Below, piece by piece: positions 8,470 to 16,598 of a stretch of DNA of 49,364 bases (positions are counted from its first letter, which is position 1; every line of letters begins with the position of its first letter). The notes under the pieces are model-generated. The model did not search any database, was not told the DNA's origin, and saw only the letters and a program-made list of their open reading frames with translations. The DNA comes from an uncultured Collinsella sp. GTDB lineage: Bacteria > Actinomycetota > Coriobacteriia > Coriobacteriales > Coriobacteriaceae. The translations under genes were made by a program, and so were the position numbers. The stretch is taken from assembly GCA_902494765.1 (NCBI GenBank), contig CABUUK010000009.1:1-49364 (forward strand), in the 5' to 3' direction.

Positions 8470-8662
8470 GACGGGCCTTTCCAAGTGCTGTTTTATTGGG
8501 GCATATTGTCGCACGTGACGAGCGCGGGCGGGTGCCGCGGTGCGTCAATTGTTTCGTCTCCGTCAAGTCTTTGGGCAGGAGCTACTTTTCCGCGGCACAT
8601 CGACACAGGTGCGATAAGATAGAACGCCATGTCTGGCTGCGCGGTTTACGCAGGCTGGGCAA

Positions 8663-8704
8663 ATCTGTACGACGCCGCCCGGAACGACACGGGGCGGCAC
8701 AGAT
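8663..8704 (+). promoter_or_regulatory. Stable hairpin in the aspS leader
   Basis: ATCTGT (8663-8668) pairs with ACAGAT (8699-8704), and GCCGCCC (8674-8680) pairs with GGGCGGC (8692-8698), with a 5-nt bulge on the left side. The structure ends a few nucleotides before the strong AGGAGG site at 8711-8716. No T-box specifier or T-box sequence is visible, so its effect on aspS translation is unknown. Confidence 0.5.
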
Positions 8705-8725
8705 CCATAAAGGAGGATCACTGGT

Positions 8726-10513
8726 ATGAGCCAGACCCGTCCCATCGACGAGCATTCCATGCACACCCGTACCTGCGGCGAGCTTCGCCGCGAGAACGTG
8801 GGCGAAGAGGTCACCCTCACCGGTTGGGTGAGCCGTCGCCGCGACCACGGCGGCCTTATCTTCTGCGATCTTCGCGACCGCGAGGGCATCACGCAGCTCA
8901 CCTTCGACCCCGAGCACTCCGACGGCGACGCCTTTAAGATCGCCGAGACCATGCGTCCCGAGTGGCCCATCAAGATCCACGGCGTCGTGCGCTCCCGTGG
9001 CGAGGAGACCACCAACACCAAGCTCGCGACCGGCGAGATCGAGGTCCTGACCGACCACGCCGAGGTTCTCAACACGTCCGTCACCCCGCCGTTCCAGATC
9101 GAGGACGGCATCGAGACCAGCGAGGACACCCGCCTGCGCTATCGCTATCTGGACCTCCGCCGTCCCGAGATGATGGCCAACCTCAAGCTGCGCTCCGACT
9201 TTACCTTTGCCATTCGCGAGGCACTGCACAACCGTGAGTTCATGGAAGTCGAGACGCCCTCCCTGTTTAAGTCCACGCCCGAGGGCGCCCGCGACTTCAT
9301 CGTTCCCAGCCGTATTCAGCCGGGTAACTTCTACGCCCTGCCGCAGTCCCCGCAGCTCCTGAAGCAGCTGCTCATGGTCGGTGGCGTCGAGCGCTACTAC
9401 CAGGTTGCCAAGTGCTTCCGCGACGAGGATCTGCGTGCCGACCGTCAGCCCGAGTTCACCCAGGTCGATATCGAGATGTCCTTCGTGGACCAGAACGACG
9501 TCATGAGCGCGCTCGAGGAGGTCCTGGCCGACGCCTTCGGCCGCATGGGTGTCGAGATGCCCACGCCGCTGCGTCGCATGGACTACTGGGATGCCATGGA
9601 CACCTATGGCTCCGACAAGCCCGATACCCGCTATGGCATGCACCTGGTCGACCTGACCGACATCTTTGCCAACTCCAAGTTCAAGGTCTTTGCGACTGCC
9701 GCAAACGAGGAGGGCTCTGTCGTCAAGGCCATCAACGCCAAGGGCGCTGGTGCCTGGGCACGTGCCAAGATCGATAAGCTTGCCGGCGTGGCCTCCACGT
9801 TTGGCGCCAAGGGCTTGGCCTGGATTGCCTTCCGCGAGGACGGCTCCATCAACAGCCCCATCGTCAAGTTCTTCTCGGACGAGGAGATGGCCGCTCTGCG
9901 CGAGCGCATGGACGTCGAGCCCGGCGACCTTGTGATGTTCGCCGCCGGCCCGCGTCTGCTCTCTGACGAGATCCTGGGCGGCATGCGTTCCCACATGGCC
10001 AACGCGCTCGAGATCAAGCGCGAGGGTCACGACTTCCTGTGGGTCGTCAACTTCCCGCTGTTCCACTGGGATGAGGACCGCAAGGCCTATGCTGCCGAGC
10101 ACCAGCCGTTCACTCTGCCGACCGAGACCGACATCGCCAAGATCGAGGCCGATCCGCTGGCAGCCGGTTCGTGCACCTACGACTTTGTCATGGACGGCTT
10201 TGAGGCCGGCGGCGGCGGTATGCGTATCCACAACGCCGAGATGCAGATGTCCATGCTCAAGCTCCTGGGCTTTACCGAGGAGCGCGCCGAGTCTCAGTTC
10301 GGCTTCCTCATGGAGGCGCTCAAGTTTGGTGCGCCCCCGATGGGCGGTTTCGCTCTGGGCCTGGACCGCGTGTGCATGCTGCTCACCGGTTCCGACTCCA
10401 TCCGCGACGTCATGGCGTTCCCCAAGACGGCCAGCGGCTCCGACCTTATGTCGGGCGCCCCGAGTGCCGTTAGCGGCGCCCAGCTCAAGGACGTCAGCCT
10501 GCGCTTGATGTAG
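8726..10513 (+). CDS. aspS: Aspartyl-tRNA synthetase
   Basis: Charges tRNA-Asp. 595 residues, the full length of the bacterial type. The N-terminal OB-fold anticodon-binding domain (about residues 10-110, GWVSRRRDHGGLIFCDLRDREG) is followed by the class II catalytic core with motif 2 (CFRDEDLRADRQPEFTQVDIEMSF), the bacterial insertion (GAD) domain, and motif 3 (GFALGLDRVCMLL). Whether it is discriminating or also charges Asn cannot be judged reliably here. Start ATG 8726 is preceded by AAAGGAGG. A rho-independent terminator follows at 10539-10571. Confidence 0.98.
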   Translation: MSQTRPIDEHSMHTRTCGELRRENVGEEVTLTGWVSRRRDHGGLIFCDLRDREGITQLTFDPEHSDGDAFKIAETMRPEWPIKIHGVVRSRGEETTNTKLATGEIEVLTDHAEVLNTSVTPPFQIEDGIETSEDTRLRYRYLDLRRPEMMANLKLRSDFTFAIREALHNREFMEVETPSLFKSTPEGARDFIVPSRIQPGNFYALPQSPQLLKQLLMVGGVERYYQVAKCFRDEDLRADRQPEFTQVDIEMSFVDQNDVMSALEEVLADAFGRMGVEMPTPLRRMDYWDAMDTYGSDKPDTRYGMHLVDLTDIFANSKFKVFATAANEEGSVVKAINAKGAGAWARAKIDKLAGVASTFGAKGLAWIAFREDGSINSPIVKFFSDEEMAALRERMDVEPGDLVMFAAGPRLLSDEILGGMRSHMANALEIKREGHDFLWVVNFPLFHWDEDRKAYAAEHQPFTLPTETDIAKIEADPLAAGSCTYDFVMDGFEAGGGGMRIHNAEMQMSMLKLLGFTEERAESQFGFLMEALKFGAPPMGGFALGLDRVCMLLTGSDSIRDVMAFPKTASGSDLMSGAPSAVSGAQLKDVSLRLM

Positions 10514-10538
10514 GCGAGCGGCTACATATTGCCCGCAA

Positions 10539-10571
10539 CGAGGGAAGGACGTGTGCCTTCCCTCGTTTTTT
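10539..10571 (+). terminator. Rho-independent terminator of aspS
   Basis: A perfect 10-bp stem CGAGGGAAGG/CCTTCCCTCG with a 7-nt loop is followed directly by TTTTTT. Confidence 0.92.
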
Positions 10572-10609
10572 ATTTAGAGGCTTTAGCCTGTGCGGGGCGC
10601 GCAGCGCGC

Positions 10610-11342
10610 CGCATCAGAAACCACCCGCTATGCGGGTGGGGCCAAACGGCTTTACAAAGCCGCCCCCTCGCCGGACACTTGCGATTGTTCAGGCCGCAAG
10701 GAATCCGAGTCGAGAGGGCGGTGGTGGCGTATGGCCCAGAAGGCCTACAGCCTGTCGCACACGAAGTGGATGTGCAAGTACCACGTCGTGTTCACGCCGA
10801 AGTATAGGCGCAAAGTCATCTACAACCAAATAAGGTCCGACCTTGGGGAGATCTTCAGGAAGCTCTGCCAGTACAAGGGGATAGAGATCATCGAGGGGCA
10901 CCTGATGCCTGACCACGTCCACATGCTGCTGGCGATACCGCCGAAGTACAGCGTATCGAGCGTGATGGGCTACCTGAAGGGGAAGAGCTCGCTGATGGTA
11001 TTCGACAAGCACGCGAACATGAAGTACAAGTTCGGCAACAGGAAGTTCTGGGCCGAGGGCTACTACGTGTCCACGGTCGGCCTGAACGAGGCCACGATCG
11101 CGAAGTACATCCGGGAGCAGGAGAAGGCCGACATCGCGCTCGACCGGCTGAGCGTCAAGGAGTACGAGGACCCCTTCGGCAGGGGGCCGGGGCGTAAATA
11201 GCGCCGGTTTGACCGGCCCGCCACGGGTCAATCTGCAGTGCGGCCCGAACCCCGTGAGGGCCGGCGCCTTTAGACGCGTGCCGGAAATCCAAGGGTTATA
11301 CCCTAAGAGCAAACCACCCCTTTTAGGGGTGGTTTTGATGCG
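10610..11342 (+). mobile_element. IS200-type insertion sequence (IS200/IS605 family, tnpA only)
   Basis: About 733 bp carrying one HUH transposase and no tnpB. Subterminal hairpins mark both ends: CCACCCGC/GCGGGTGG at 10621-10639 and CGGCTTT/AAAGCCG at 10647-10662 on the left, and AAACCACCCC/GGGGTGGTTT at 11311-11335 on the right. CGCATCA at 10610-10616 is mirrored by TGATGCG at 11336-11342, which I take as the approximate limits; exact cleavage sites need comparison with an empty site. It sits between the aspS terminator and the hairpin array. Confidence 0.85.
10731..11201 (+). CDS. tnpA: IS200-type HUH transposase TnpA
   Basis: Single-strand-specific Y1 transposase of 156 residues, full length for the family. 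Visible are the N-terminal KYHVVFTPKYRRK segment, the HUH metal site PDHVHML (about residues 61-67) and the catalytic tyrosine region WAEGYYVSTVG (about residues 107-117). All key residues are intact, so the element could be active. The start at 10731 gives the conserved MAQKAYSLSHTKW N-terminus; the longer in-frame extension from 10590 runs through the left-end hairpins and is rejected. Confidence 0.97.
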   Translation: MAQKAYSLSHTKWMCKYHVVFTPKYRRKVIYNQIRSDLGEIFRKLCQYKGIEIIEGHLMPDHVHMLLAIPPKYSVSSVMGYLKGKSSLMVFDKHANMKYKFGNRKFWAEGYYVSTVGLNEATIAKYIREQEKADIALDRLSVKEYEDPFGRGPGRK

Positions 11343-11348
11343 CCGAGA

Positions 11349-11578
11349 TTGTGAGGACATGGGGTGACCGGGCGTCGCGGAAAGTGCGTCCCGGAATCTG
11401 GGTCCAGAACGGGTCGCGCTTTCCCAAAGGGGGTCCTCTGGGAAAGCGCGACCCAGAATTCGGCAAAATAATGGGGCACAGTTTCCGGTTGAGCTGTCTA
11501 ACGGAAACTGTGCCCCAGAATGAGCACTCAAAACGGGGCAGGCTTTCCGTAACAACTGTCTGGCGGAAAGCCTGCCCC
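11349..11578. repeat. Tandem array of 15-bp hairpins with 62-nt period
   Basis: Three complete hairpins occur with left arms at 11411-11425, 11473-11487 and 11535-11549 and right arms at 11440-11454, 11502-11516 and 11564-11578. Each has a perfect 15-bp stem, a 14-nt loop and an 18-nt spacer, giving an exact 62-nt step. The stems differ (GGGTCGCGCTTTCCC, GGGGCACAGTTTCCG, GGGGCAGGCTTTCCG), but both arms change together. A right-arm-like sequence at 11378-11392, again 62 nt upstream, has lost its partner and lies just beyond the IS200 end. The array ends 7 nt from the lacI stop codon. Confidence 0.9.
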
Positions 11579-11584
11579 AATTTC

Positions 11585-12601
11585 TTATAGCGAGTCTCTC
11601 TGGATCAGCTGCATGTGCATCACGGAGGTGGTGGGCTCGGCACCCTTGATCATGTCGAGCGCAATGTTGGCGGCCATGTGGCCTTCTTCGCGCAGGGGCT
11701 GGCGGACGGTCGTGAGCGCGGGGACGCAGCGCGTCGCAATCTCGTGATCGTCGAAGCCGACGACGGAAATATCCGCCGGAACGGATAGGCCTGCCTCGTT
11801 GAGTGCGGTGATGACGCCAGCCGCGATACGGTCCGATCCACAGAGCACGCCATCGAAAGCAATCTCGCGCGCGAGGATCTGGTGCATGGCCTGATAGCCG
11901 TCTCCGTTGTTCCAGCCGGTATAGATAACGTTTGCGTCTGGGAGGTCTTCGCCCAAGACGGCGCGGTAGCCGCGCAGGCGGTCGACAACGGCGGGGTTGT
12001 CTTGCGGTCCCAACACGGCGACGATATCTTTGCGCCCTCGCTCCTTCATAGCGAGCGCTGCAAAGCGTCCGCCCTCTTCGTCGTCAGAGTAGACCGTCGA
12101 GAACACATCGCGATAGGGGTGGCCCTCGAGCTGGCCGCACAACACGGTAGGTACGCCCAGCTCGCGCAGCACCTCGAGCAGCTCGCTGCCCTTGTAGGGG
12201 GAGACGTCGATCACGGCGTCGAACGAGCGGCGCTCAAAGTGCTCGCGTGCGCGGTTGCGCTCATGCGTAGAAGACGCCTGCAAGATAACGGGCAGATAGG
12301 ACGACTCCGACAGTTCCTCGGTAATGCCGCTCAAAAACTCGCTATAGGTGGGGTCGCTGAAGAGCTCACTCAGGGGCTCGGTCACGAGCACGGCGATGAT
12401 TTCCGTGCGCCCGACAGCGAGCGCTCGGCCACGAGCGTTGGGGACAAAATTGACTTCCTTGGCCGCCGCGCGGACGCGCCTTTTGGTTTCCTCGCTAATG
12501 CGGGGCGAATCGTTGAGAGCGCGCGATGCTGTGGAGCGCGACACGCCGGCAGCTGCGGCAACCTCGGCAAGCGTAGGTGCGGTGCGAACTGGTTGGGTCA
12601 T
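11585..12601 (-). CDS. LacI-family repressor, divergent from beta-galactosidase
   Basis: 338 residues. The N-terminal LacI helix-turn-helix (PTLAEVAAAAGVSRSTASRALNDSPRISEETKRRV, about residues 9-43) and hinge are followed by a periplasmic-binding-protein-like sugar domain (DAVIDVSPYKG, VLCGSDRIAAGVITAL, VVGFDDHEIATRCVPALTTVRQP). It is transcribed away from lacZ, and three copies of a CG-centred palindrome ACAACCGGTTGCAC lie in the shared region, so it very probably represses lacZ and is relieved by a galactoside. It ends at the hairpin array. Confidence 0.93.
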   Translation of the reverse strand: MTQPVRTAPTLAEVAAAAGVSRSTASRALNDSPRISEETKRRVRAAAKEVNFVPNARGRALAVGRTEIIAVLVTEPLSELFSDPTYSEFLSGITEELSESSYLPVILQASSTHERNRAREHFERRSFDAVIDVSPYKGSELLEVLRELGVPTVLCGQLEGHPYRDVFSTVYSDDEEGGRFAALAMKERGRKDIVAVLGPQDNPAVVDRLRGYRAVLGEDLPDANVIYTGWNNGDGYQAMHQILAREIAFDGVLCGSDRIAAGVITALNEAGLSVPADISVVGFDDHEIATRCVPALTTVRQPLREEGHMAANIALDMIKGAEPTTSVMHMQLIQRDSL

Positions 12602-12844
12602 GGCGTCTCCTGGAGAATGCGGTCGATGTTGTCGCTGATACGGGCTGGTGCGGATACAGCTTACTATAGTGCGCCTGAACAGCGTTCATGATATCCGGTG
12701 ACCGGTGTCGTTTTGCAACCAAGCCGCAATCGAATACGTCTCGTATGGGTGAGATATCAGCGGGCGTGGCGGTTGCCTACGAGCTTAAGAACGATGTCTT
12801 GCGCTGAGTTTCGATACTCAGGGTGACATAAGTGTTGCGGTTGT

Positions 12845-12945
12845 ACAACCGGTTGCACCGTTAACCCGACCAAATCGACCGTTCAGCGGACAACCGGTTG
12901 CACAGTTTTTTGCATCGCCCGTAAGATAAGGACAACCGGTTGCAC
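12845..12945 (+). promoter_or_regulatory. lacZ control region: three LacI operators, promoter, direct-repeat box
   Basis: The operator ACAACCGGTTGCAC occurs at 12845-12858, 12890-12903 and 12932-12945. Its second copy contains the probable -35 TTGCAC (12898-12903). After 18 nt comes the -10 TAAGAT (12922-12927), and the third copy covers the expected transcription start. Between copies one and two is a direct-repeat box: CCGTTAA (12858-12864), 14 nt, CCGTTCA (12879-12885), shared with four other catabolic promoters in the window. The remaining part of the lacI-lacZ gap (12602-12844) shows no gene. Confidence 0.75.
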
Positions 12946-12977
12946 AAGAATCACTACGATGACGAAGGAGCATCACC

Positions 12978-15900
12978 ATGGACACCATTAACGATTGGGA
13001 AAACCAAGCGCTCACCCATAGGAACCGCCTGGCACCCCATGCGTACTTTATGGGTTATGAGACCGCCGATCTCGCTGCAACGTACAGCCGCGAGCTGTCG
13101 CGCGGGTTTGTCCAGCTGTCCGGCTCGTGGCAGTTCCGCCTCTTTGAGGGCCCCGCTGCCGTCTCTAACGAGGAGCTTTCCACGTACGAGCCCGAGTGGG
13201 ATCACGTGGAGGTTCCGCACCTGTGGCAGGTGGACGGCTATGGCAACCTTGCCTACACCGACGAGGGTTTTCCGTTCCCGGTGGATCAGCCGTTCGTTCC
13301 CTCTGACGATCCCACGGGCGTGTACCAGCGCATCGTCAACCTTCCCGCCGTTCCTGCCGGCGCTCGCGAGATCATTCGCTTTGACGGCATCGAGAGCTAT
13401 GGCGAGCTGTACGTCAACGGTCAGTTTATCGGCATGACCAAGGGTTCGCGCCTGTCTGCCGAGTTCGACGTGACCGACGCGCTCGTCGAGGGCGACAACC
13501 TGTTTGCGGTCAAGGTCCTGCAGTACAGCGATGGCAGCTATATCGAGGATCAGGACATGTGGTGGGCCTCGGGCATCTTCCGCGATGTGTATCTTATGCA
13601 GCGTCCCGCCGCACACCTGGTCGACTTTAGGTTCCGCACGCACCGCGAGGGCGATGCCGCTCTGATCACGCTCGATACGGTTGCCGAGGGAGCTACCCGC
13701 GTTGTGTTTACGCTCAGTGATGGCGAGAACGTGGTGGCTACGGGTGAGTGCGTCGACGGCCATGCCGAGTGCAGCGTGACCGATGCCCACTTCTGGAATC
13801 CCGAGGATCCCTTCCTCTATGACCTTACGTTTGAGGTCTACGACGGTGACCAGGTCAGCGAGTACGTCCCGCATCGCCAGGGTCTTGCCGAGGTGACGGT
13901 CGAGGGCAATCATATCTACCTCAACGGCACTTACTTTAAGATGCATGGCGTCAACCGCCACGATCACGACGATCACAAGGGCCGCGCCGTGGGCCTCGAT
14001 CGCATGCGCCGCGACCTGGAGCTCATGAAGCAGCACAACATCAACGCGGTGCGCACGTCCCACTACGCCAACGACCCGCGCTTTTACGAGCTGTGCGACG
14101 AGTACGGCATCATGCTGGTCGCCGAGACCGATATGGAGAGCCACGGCTTCGAGAATATCGGCAATATCGCCCTGGTCACCGACGACCCGGCATGGGAGCC
14201 GGCCTACGTCGACCGCATTGAGCGCCTGGTGATGCAGGAGCGCAACCACGCCTGCATCATTATGTGGTCGATGGGCAACGAGAGCGGCTATGGCTGCAAC
14301 ATCCGCGCGATGTACGCCAAGGCTCACGAGCTCGATGGTCGTCCGGTCCATTACGAGGAGGACCGCAACGCCGATACCGTCGACGTTATCTCCACCATGT
14401 ACTCCCGTGTGTCGCAGATGAACGACTTTGGTGAGCATCCATTCCCCAAGCCGCGCATCAACTGCGAGTACGGTCACTCCATGGGCAACGGCCCCGGAGG
14501 CCTGTCCGAGTATCAGGAGGTCTTCGATCGCTGGGATTGCATCCAAGGCCAGTTTATCTGGGAATGGTGCGACCACGGTTTGGCTGCTGTGACCGAGGAC
14601 GGCGTTGCCTACGATATGTATGGTGGCGACAACGGCGATTACCCCAATAACAGCAACTTCTGCATCGACGGCATGGTGTTCCCTTGGCAGCAGCCGAGCC
14701 CGGGCCTTACCGAGTACGGCCAGGTCATCTGCCCGGTTCGCATGGCTTATGACGCCGAGGCGGGCGAGCTGACTGTCACCAACAAGCGCTGGTTTACCAC
14801 CCTCGAGGATGTTTGCCTGTCGGCGGAGACCCTGGTGGACGGCGACGTGGTCTGCCGCAAGACGCTCATGCCCGGTGCGGTTGCCCCCGGTGAGTCCGTC
14901 CAGCTTCCGCTGGTGATTCACGAGGCCGCGGTAGGCGAGACCCTGCTGACTGTGCGCGCCTACACCATGGCCGCTCACGTCTGGTGCGAGCCGATGTTCC
15001 AACTGGGCGCAAACCAGTTTGCCATCGCAAACCATCCGGCGCCGGCCATTGCGGCCCCCACTCGTCCTGAGCTTACGGTCGAGGAGACCGAGCAGGAGAT
15101 TCGCATTCACTCCCTCAACGGCGAGCTGACCTTCAGCAAGGTAAACGGCACCGTGAGCGATTGGAAGGCATCCGGCCGCGACGTCATGGCCTCTGGCCCC
15201 CAGGTTGGTTTTTGGCATCCGCTCGTCGACAACCACGCCCAGGAGTACGACTCCCTGTGGAAGGACAACTTCATCGATGTAATGCAGACGTCCACCCGCA
15301 AGGTTTCTTGGAAGCAGGACGGCAATGCGGTCGCCGTTACCGTGAGCCAACGCATTGCTCCTCCCGTCCGTGCGTTCGGCATGCGCGTCGAGCTTGTCTA
15401 CACCGTGCTTCCGAGCGGTCGCGTCGACCTCAAGGTTTCCGGCGAGCTCTACGGCGATTACTCGGATATCATCCCGCGCATCGGCATCTCCTTTGAGGTC
15501 CCCGGTTGCGATCGTGCCGTCGAGTGGTATGGCCACGGCCCGGGCGAGAACTATCCGGACTCGCTGCGCGCCAACCCGGTCGGTCATTACCGCACTACGG
15601 TCGACGACATGTTCACGCCGTATGTCATGCCCCAGGATTGTGCCAACCGCGAGGGTACCCGCTGGGTTGCCCTGCGCTCTAGCCACGGTGACGGCGTGCT
15701 GGTGACGCGTCCGGCTGACGCTGCCTCCAATCCGTTCTCGTTCTCGGCATGGCCCTATAGCTGCGAGGCCATCGATAACGCCAAGCACGTCTACGACCTT
15801 GTCAAGGGCGACACGGTTACGGTCAACATCAACGACCAGCTGCTCGGCCTTGGTTCGAACTCTTGGGGTTCCGAGGTGCTCGATTCCTATCGCACCCGTT

Positions 15901-15986
15901 TTGAGAGCTTCAGCTTTGAGGTGTCCCTGCGACCGCTGACGTCTGCCGATCTGGCTCAGGCACTGGCACCCATTAAGGAGGCATAA
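12978..15986 (+). CDS. lacZ: Beta-galactosidase, GH2 (LacZ/EbgA type)
   Basis: Hydrolyses terminal beta-galactosides such as lactose in the cytoplasm. 1002 residues with the five-domain GH2 plan: sugar-binding jelly roll (WQFRLFEGP...VPHLWQVDGYGNLAYTD), immunoglobulin-like domain, catalytic TIM barrel (HGVNRHDHD, RTSHYANDPRFYELCDEYGIMLVAETD), and the C-terminal small-chain domain (EWYGHGPGENYPDS). The acid/base is Glu435 in WSMGNESGYG and the nucleophile Glu497 in INCEYGHSMGNGPGG. No signal peptide. It is followed 3 nt later by an EbgC-like subunit, so the E. coli EbgA-EbgC arrangement is the closest parallel. Start ATG 12978 has GAAGGAG upstream. Confidence 0.97.
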   Translation: MDTINDWENQALTHRNRLAPHAYFMGYETADLAATYSRELSRGFVQLSGSWQFRLFEGPAAVSNEELSTYEPEWDHVEVPHLWQVDGYGNLAYTDEGFPFPVDQPFVPSDDPTGVYQRIVNLPAVPAGAREIIRFDGIESYGELYVNGQFIGMTKGSRLSAEFDVTDALVEGDNLFAVKVLQYSDGSYIEDQDMWWASGIFRDVYLMQRPAAHLVDFRFRTHREGDAALITLDTVAEGATRVVFTLSDGENVVATGECVDGHAECSVTDAHFWNPEDPFLYDLTFEVYDGDQVSEYVPHRQGLAEVTVEGNHIYLNGTYFKMHGVNRHDHDDHKGRAVGLDRMRRDLELMKQHNINAVRTSHYANDPRFYELCDEYGIMLVAETDMESHGFENIGNIALVTDDPAWEPAYVDRIERLVMQERNHACIIMWSMGNESGYGCNIRAMYAKAHELDGRPVHYEEDRNADTVDVISTMYSRVSQMNDFGEHPFPKPRINCEYGHSMGNGPGGLSEYQEVFDRWDCIQGQFIWEWCDHGLAAVTEDGVAYDMYGGDNGDYPNNSNFCIDGMVFPWQQPSPGLTEYGQVICPVRMAYDAEAGELTVTNKRWFTTLEDVCLSAETLVDGDVVCRKTLMPGAVAPGESVQLPLVIHEAAVGETLLTVRAYTMAAHVWCEPMFQLGANQFAIANHPAPAIAAPTRPELTVEETEQEIRIHSLNGELTFSKVNGTVSDWKASGRDVMASGPQVGFWHPLVDNHAQEYDSLWKDNFIDVMQTSTRKVSWKQDGNAVAVTVSQRIAPPVRAFGMRVELVYTVLPSGRVDLKVSGELYGDYSDIIPRIGISFEVPGCDRAVEWYGHGPGENYPDSLRANPVGHYRTTVDDMFTPYVMPQDCANREGTRWVALRSSHGDGVLVTRPADAASNPFSFSAWPYSCEAIDNAKHVYDLVKGDTVTVNINDQLLGLGSNSWGSEVLDSYRTRFESFSFEVSLRPLTSADLAQALAPIKEA

Positions 15987-15989
15987 GTC

Positions 15990-16445
15990 ATGCATGTCTT
16001 TAACTCGCGCGCCGATTTCGACGCTCAGATGAAGTCCGTCAAGAAGTGGATGCGTACCGGACAGGCGCTCGACGGCGTTTCTGAACTGCAGCACGATGTG
16101 GCGTACTCCATCGGCGACTCGCTGGTGTATTGGTGGGTGAACGCCCACGAGGCGGCTACCGCCGATCTGGTCGGTCACCGTCGCTATCATGCCGTGCTCG
16201 CCCCGCTCGACGGCGACCTGACTGTCGAGGTTGCCCCCAAGGCAGGCCTCACCTGCACCCGCGCCTACAGCGATATCGATGATCGCGAGCGCTTTGAGGG
16301 TACGGGGGAGACCGTGACGATTCCCGCCGGCGGCGTTGCCGTCGTCGAAATTGACGAGGCCTACCGTGTCGTGGCCGATGCCGCGGATCCCCGCGTCGTG
16401 GTACTGCACGTGACAGTCGAAGGTTATTCCTTCCCCAACAAGTAG
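15990..16445 (+). CDS. ebgC: Beta-galactosidase small subunit, EbgC/YhcH (DUF386) family
   Basis: 151-residue cupin-like protein of the YhcH/YjgK/YiaL family. In E. coli the homologue EbgC is required for full activity of the EbgA beta-galactosidase. Recognisable features are the N-terminal MHVFNSRADFDAQMKSVKKWM, HDVAYSIGDSLVYWWVNAHEA, and GGVAVVEIDEAYRVVADAADPRVVVLHVTVEGY. The ribosome site AAGGAGG lies inside the lacZ end, so the two are co-translated. It could alternatively act as an anomerase-like sugar enzyme. Confidence 0.85.
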   Translation: MHVFNSRADFDAQMKSVKKWMRTGQALDGVSELQHDVAYSIGDSLVYWWVNAHEAATADLVGHRRYHAVLAPLDGDLTVEVAPKAGLTCTRAYSDIDDRERFEGTGETVTIPAGGVAVVEIDEAYRVVADAADPRVVVLHVTVEGYSFPNK

Positions 16446-16478
16446 TATTCGTCCGCCTGGACGTTTGCTTCGCGCCGT

Positions 16479-16522
16479 TAAGGGGGATGGCTTTGTTGAC
16501 TCCCTTTTCCCCATTCCCCTTA
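16479..16522 (+). promoter_or_regulatory. Hairpin between ebgC and the permease gene
   Basis: TAAGGGGGATGG (16479-16490) pairs with CCATTCCCCTTA (16511-16522) with one mismatch across a 20-nt loop. No T-run follows. It may lower expression of, or separate, the permease gene from lacZ-ebgC. Confidence 0.4.
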
Positions 16523-16598
16523 GCAGGTGCGCCGTCCGTGTTTGCACTTGCAGCTCGGACGGTTTTAGATGACATTTAACAGATGATTGGGAGGGCTT

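Noticed and set aside
8515..8725. T-box riboswitch before aspS
   Set aside because: I could not find the conserved T-box sequence or an antiterminator/terminator pair; only a simple leader hairpin is visible.
11349..11578. CRISPR array
   Set aside because: The repeated part is the structure, not the sequence: the stems differ between units, the loops and spacers are not repeat-plus-unique-spacer, and no cas genes are near.
10731..11578. RAYT transposase mobilising the adjacent hairpins as REP elements
   Set aside because: The transposase looks like a standard IS200 TnpA with its own subterminal hairpins, and the array hairpins do not resemble those ends. The adjacency may be chance.
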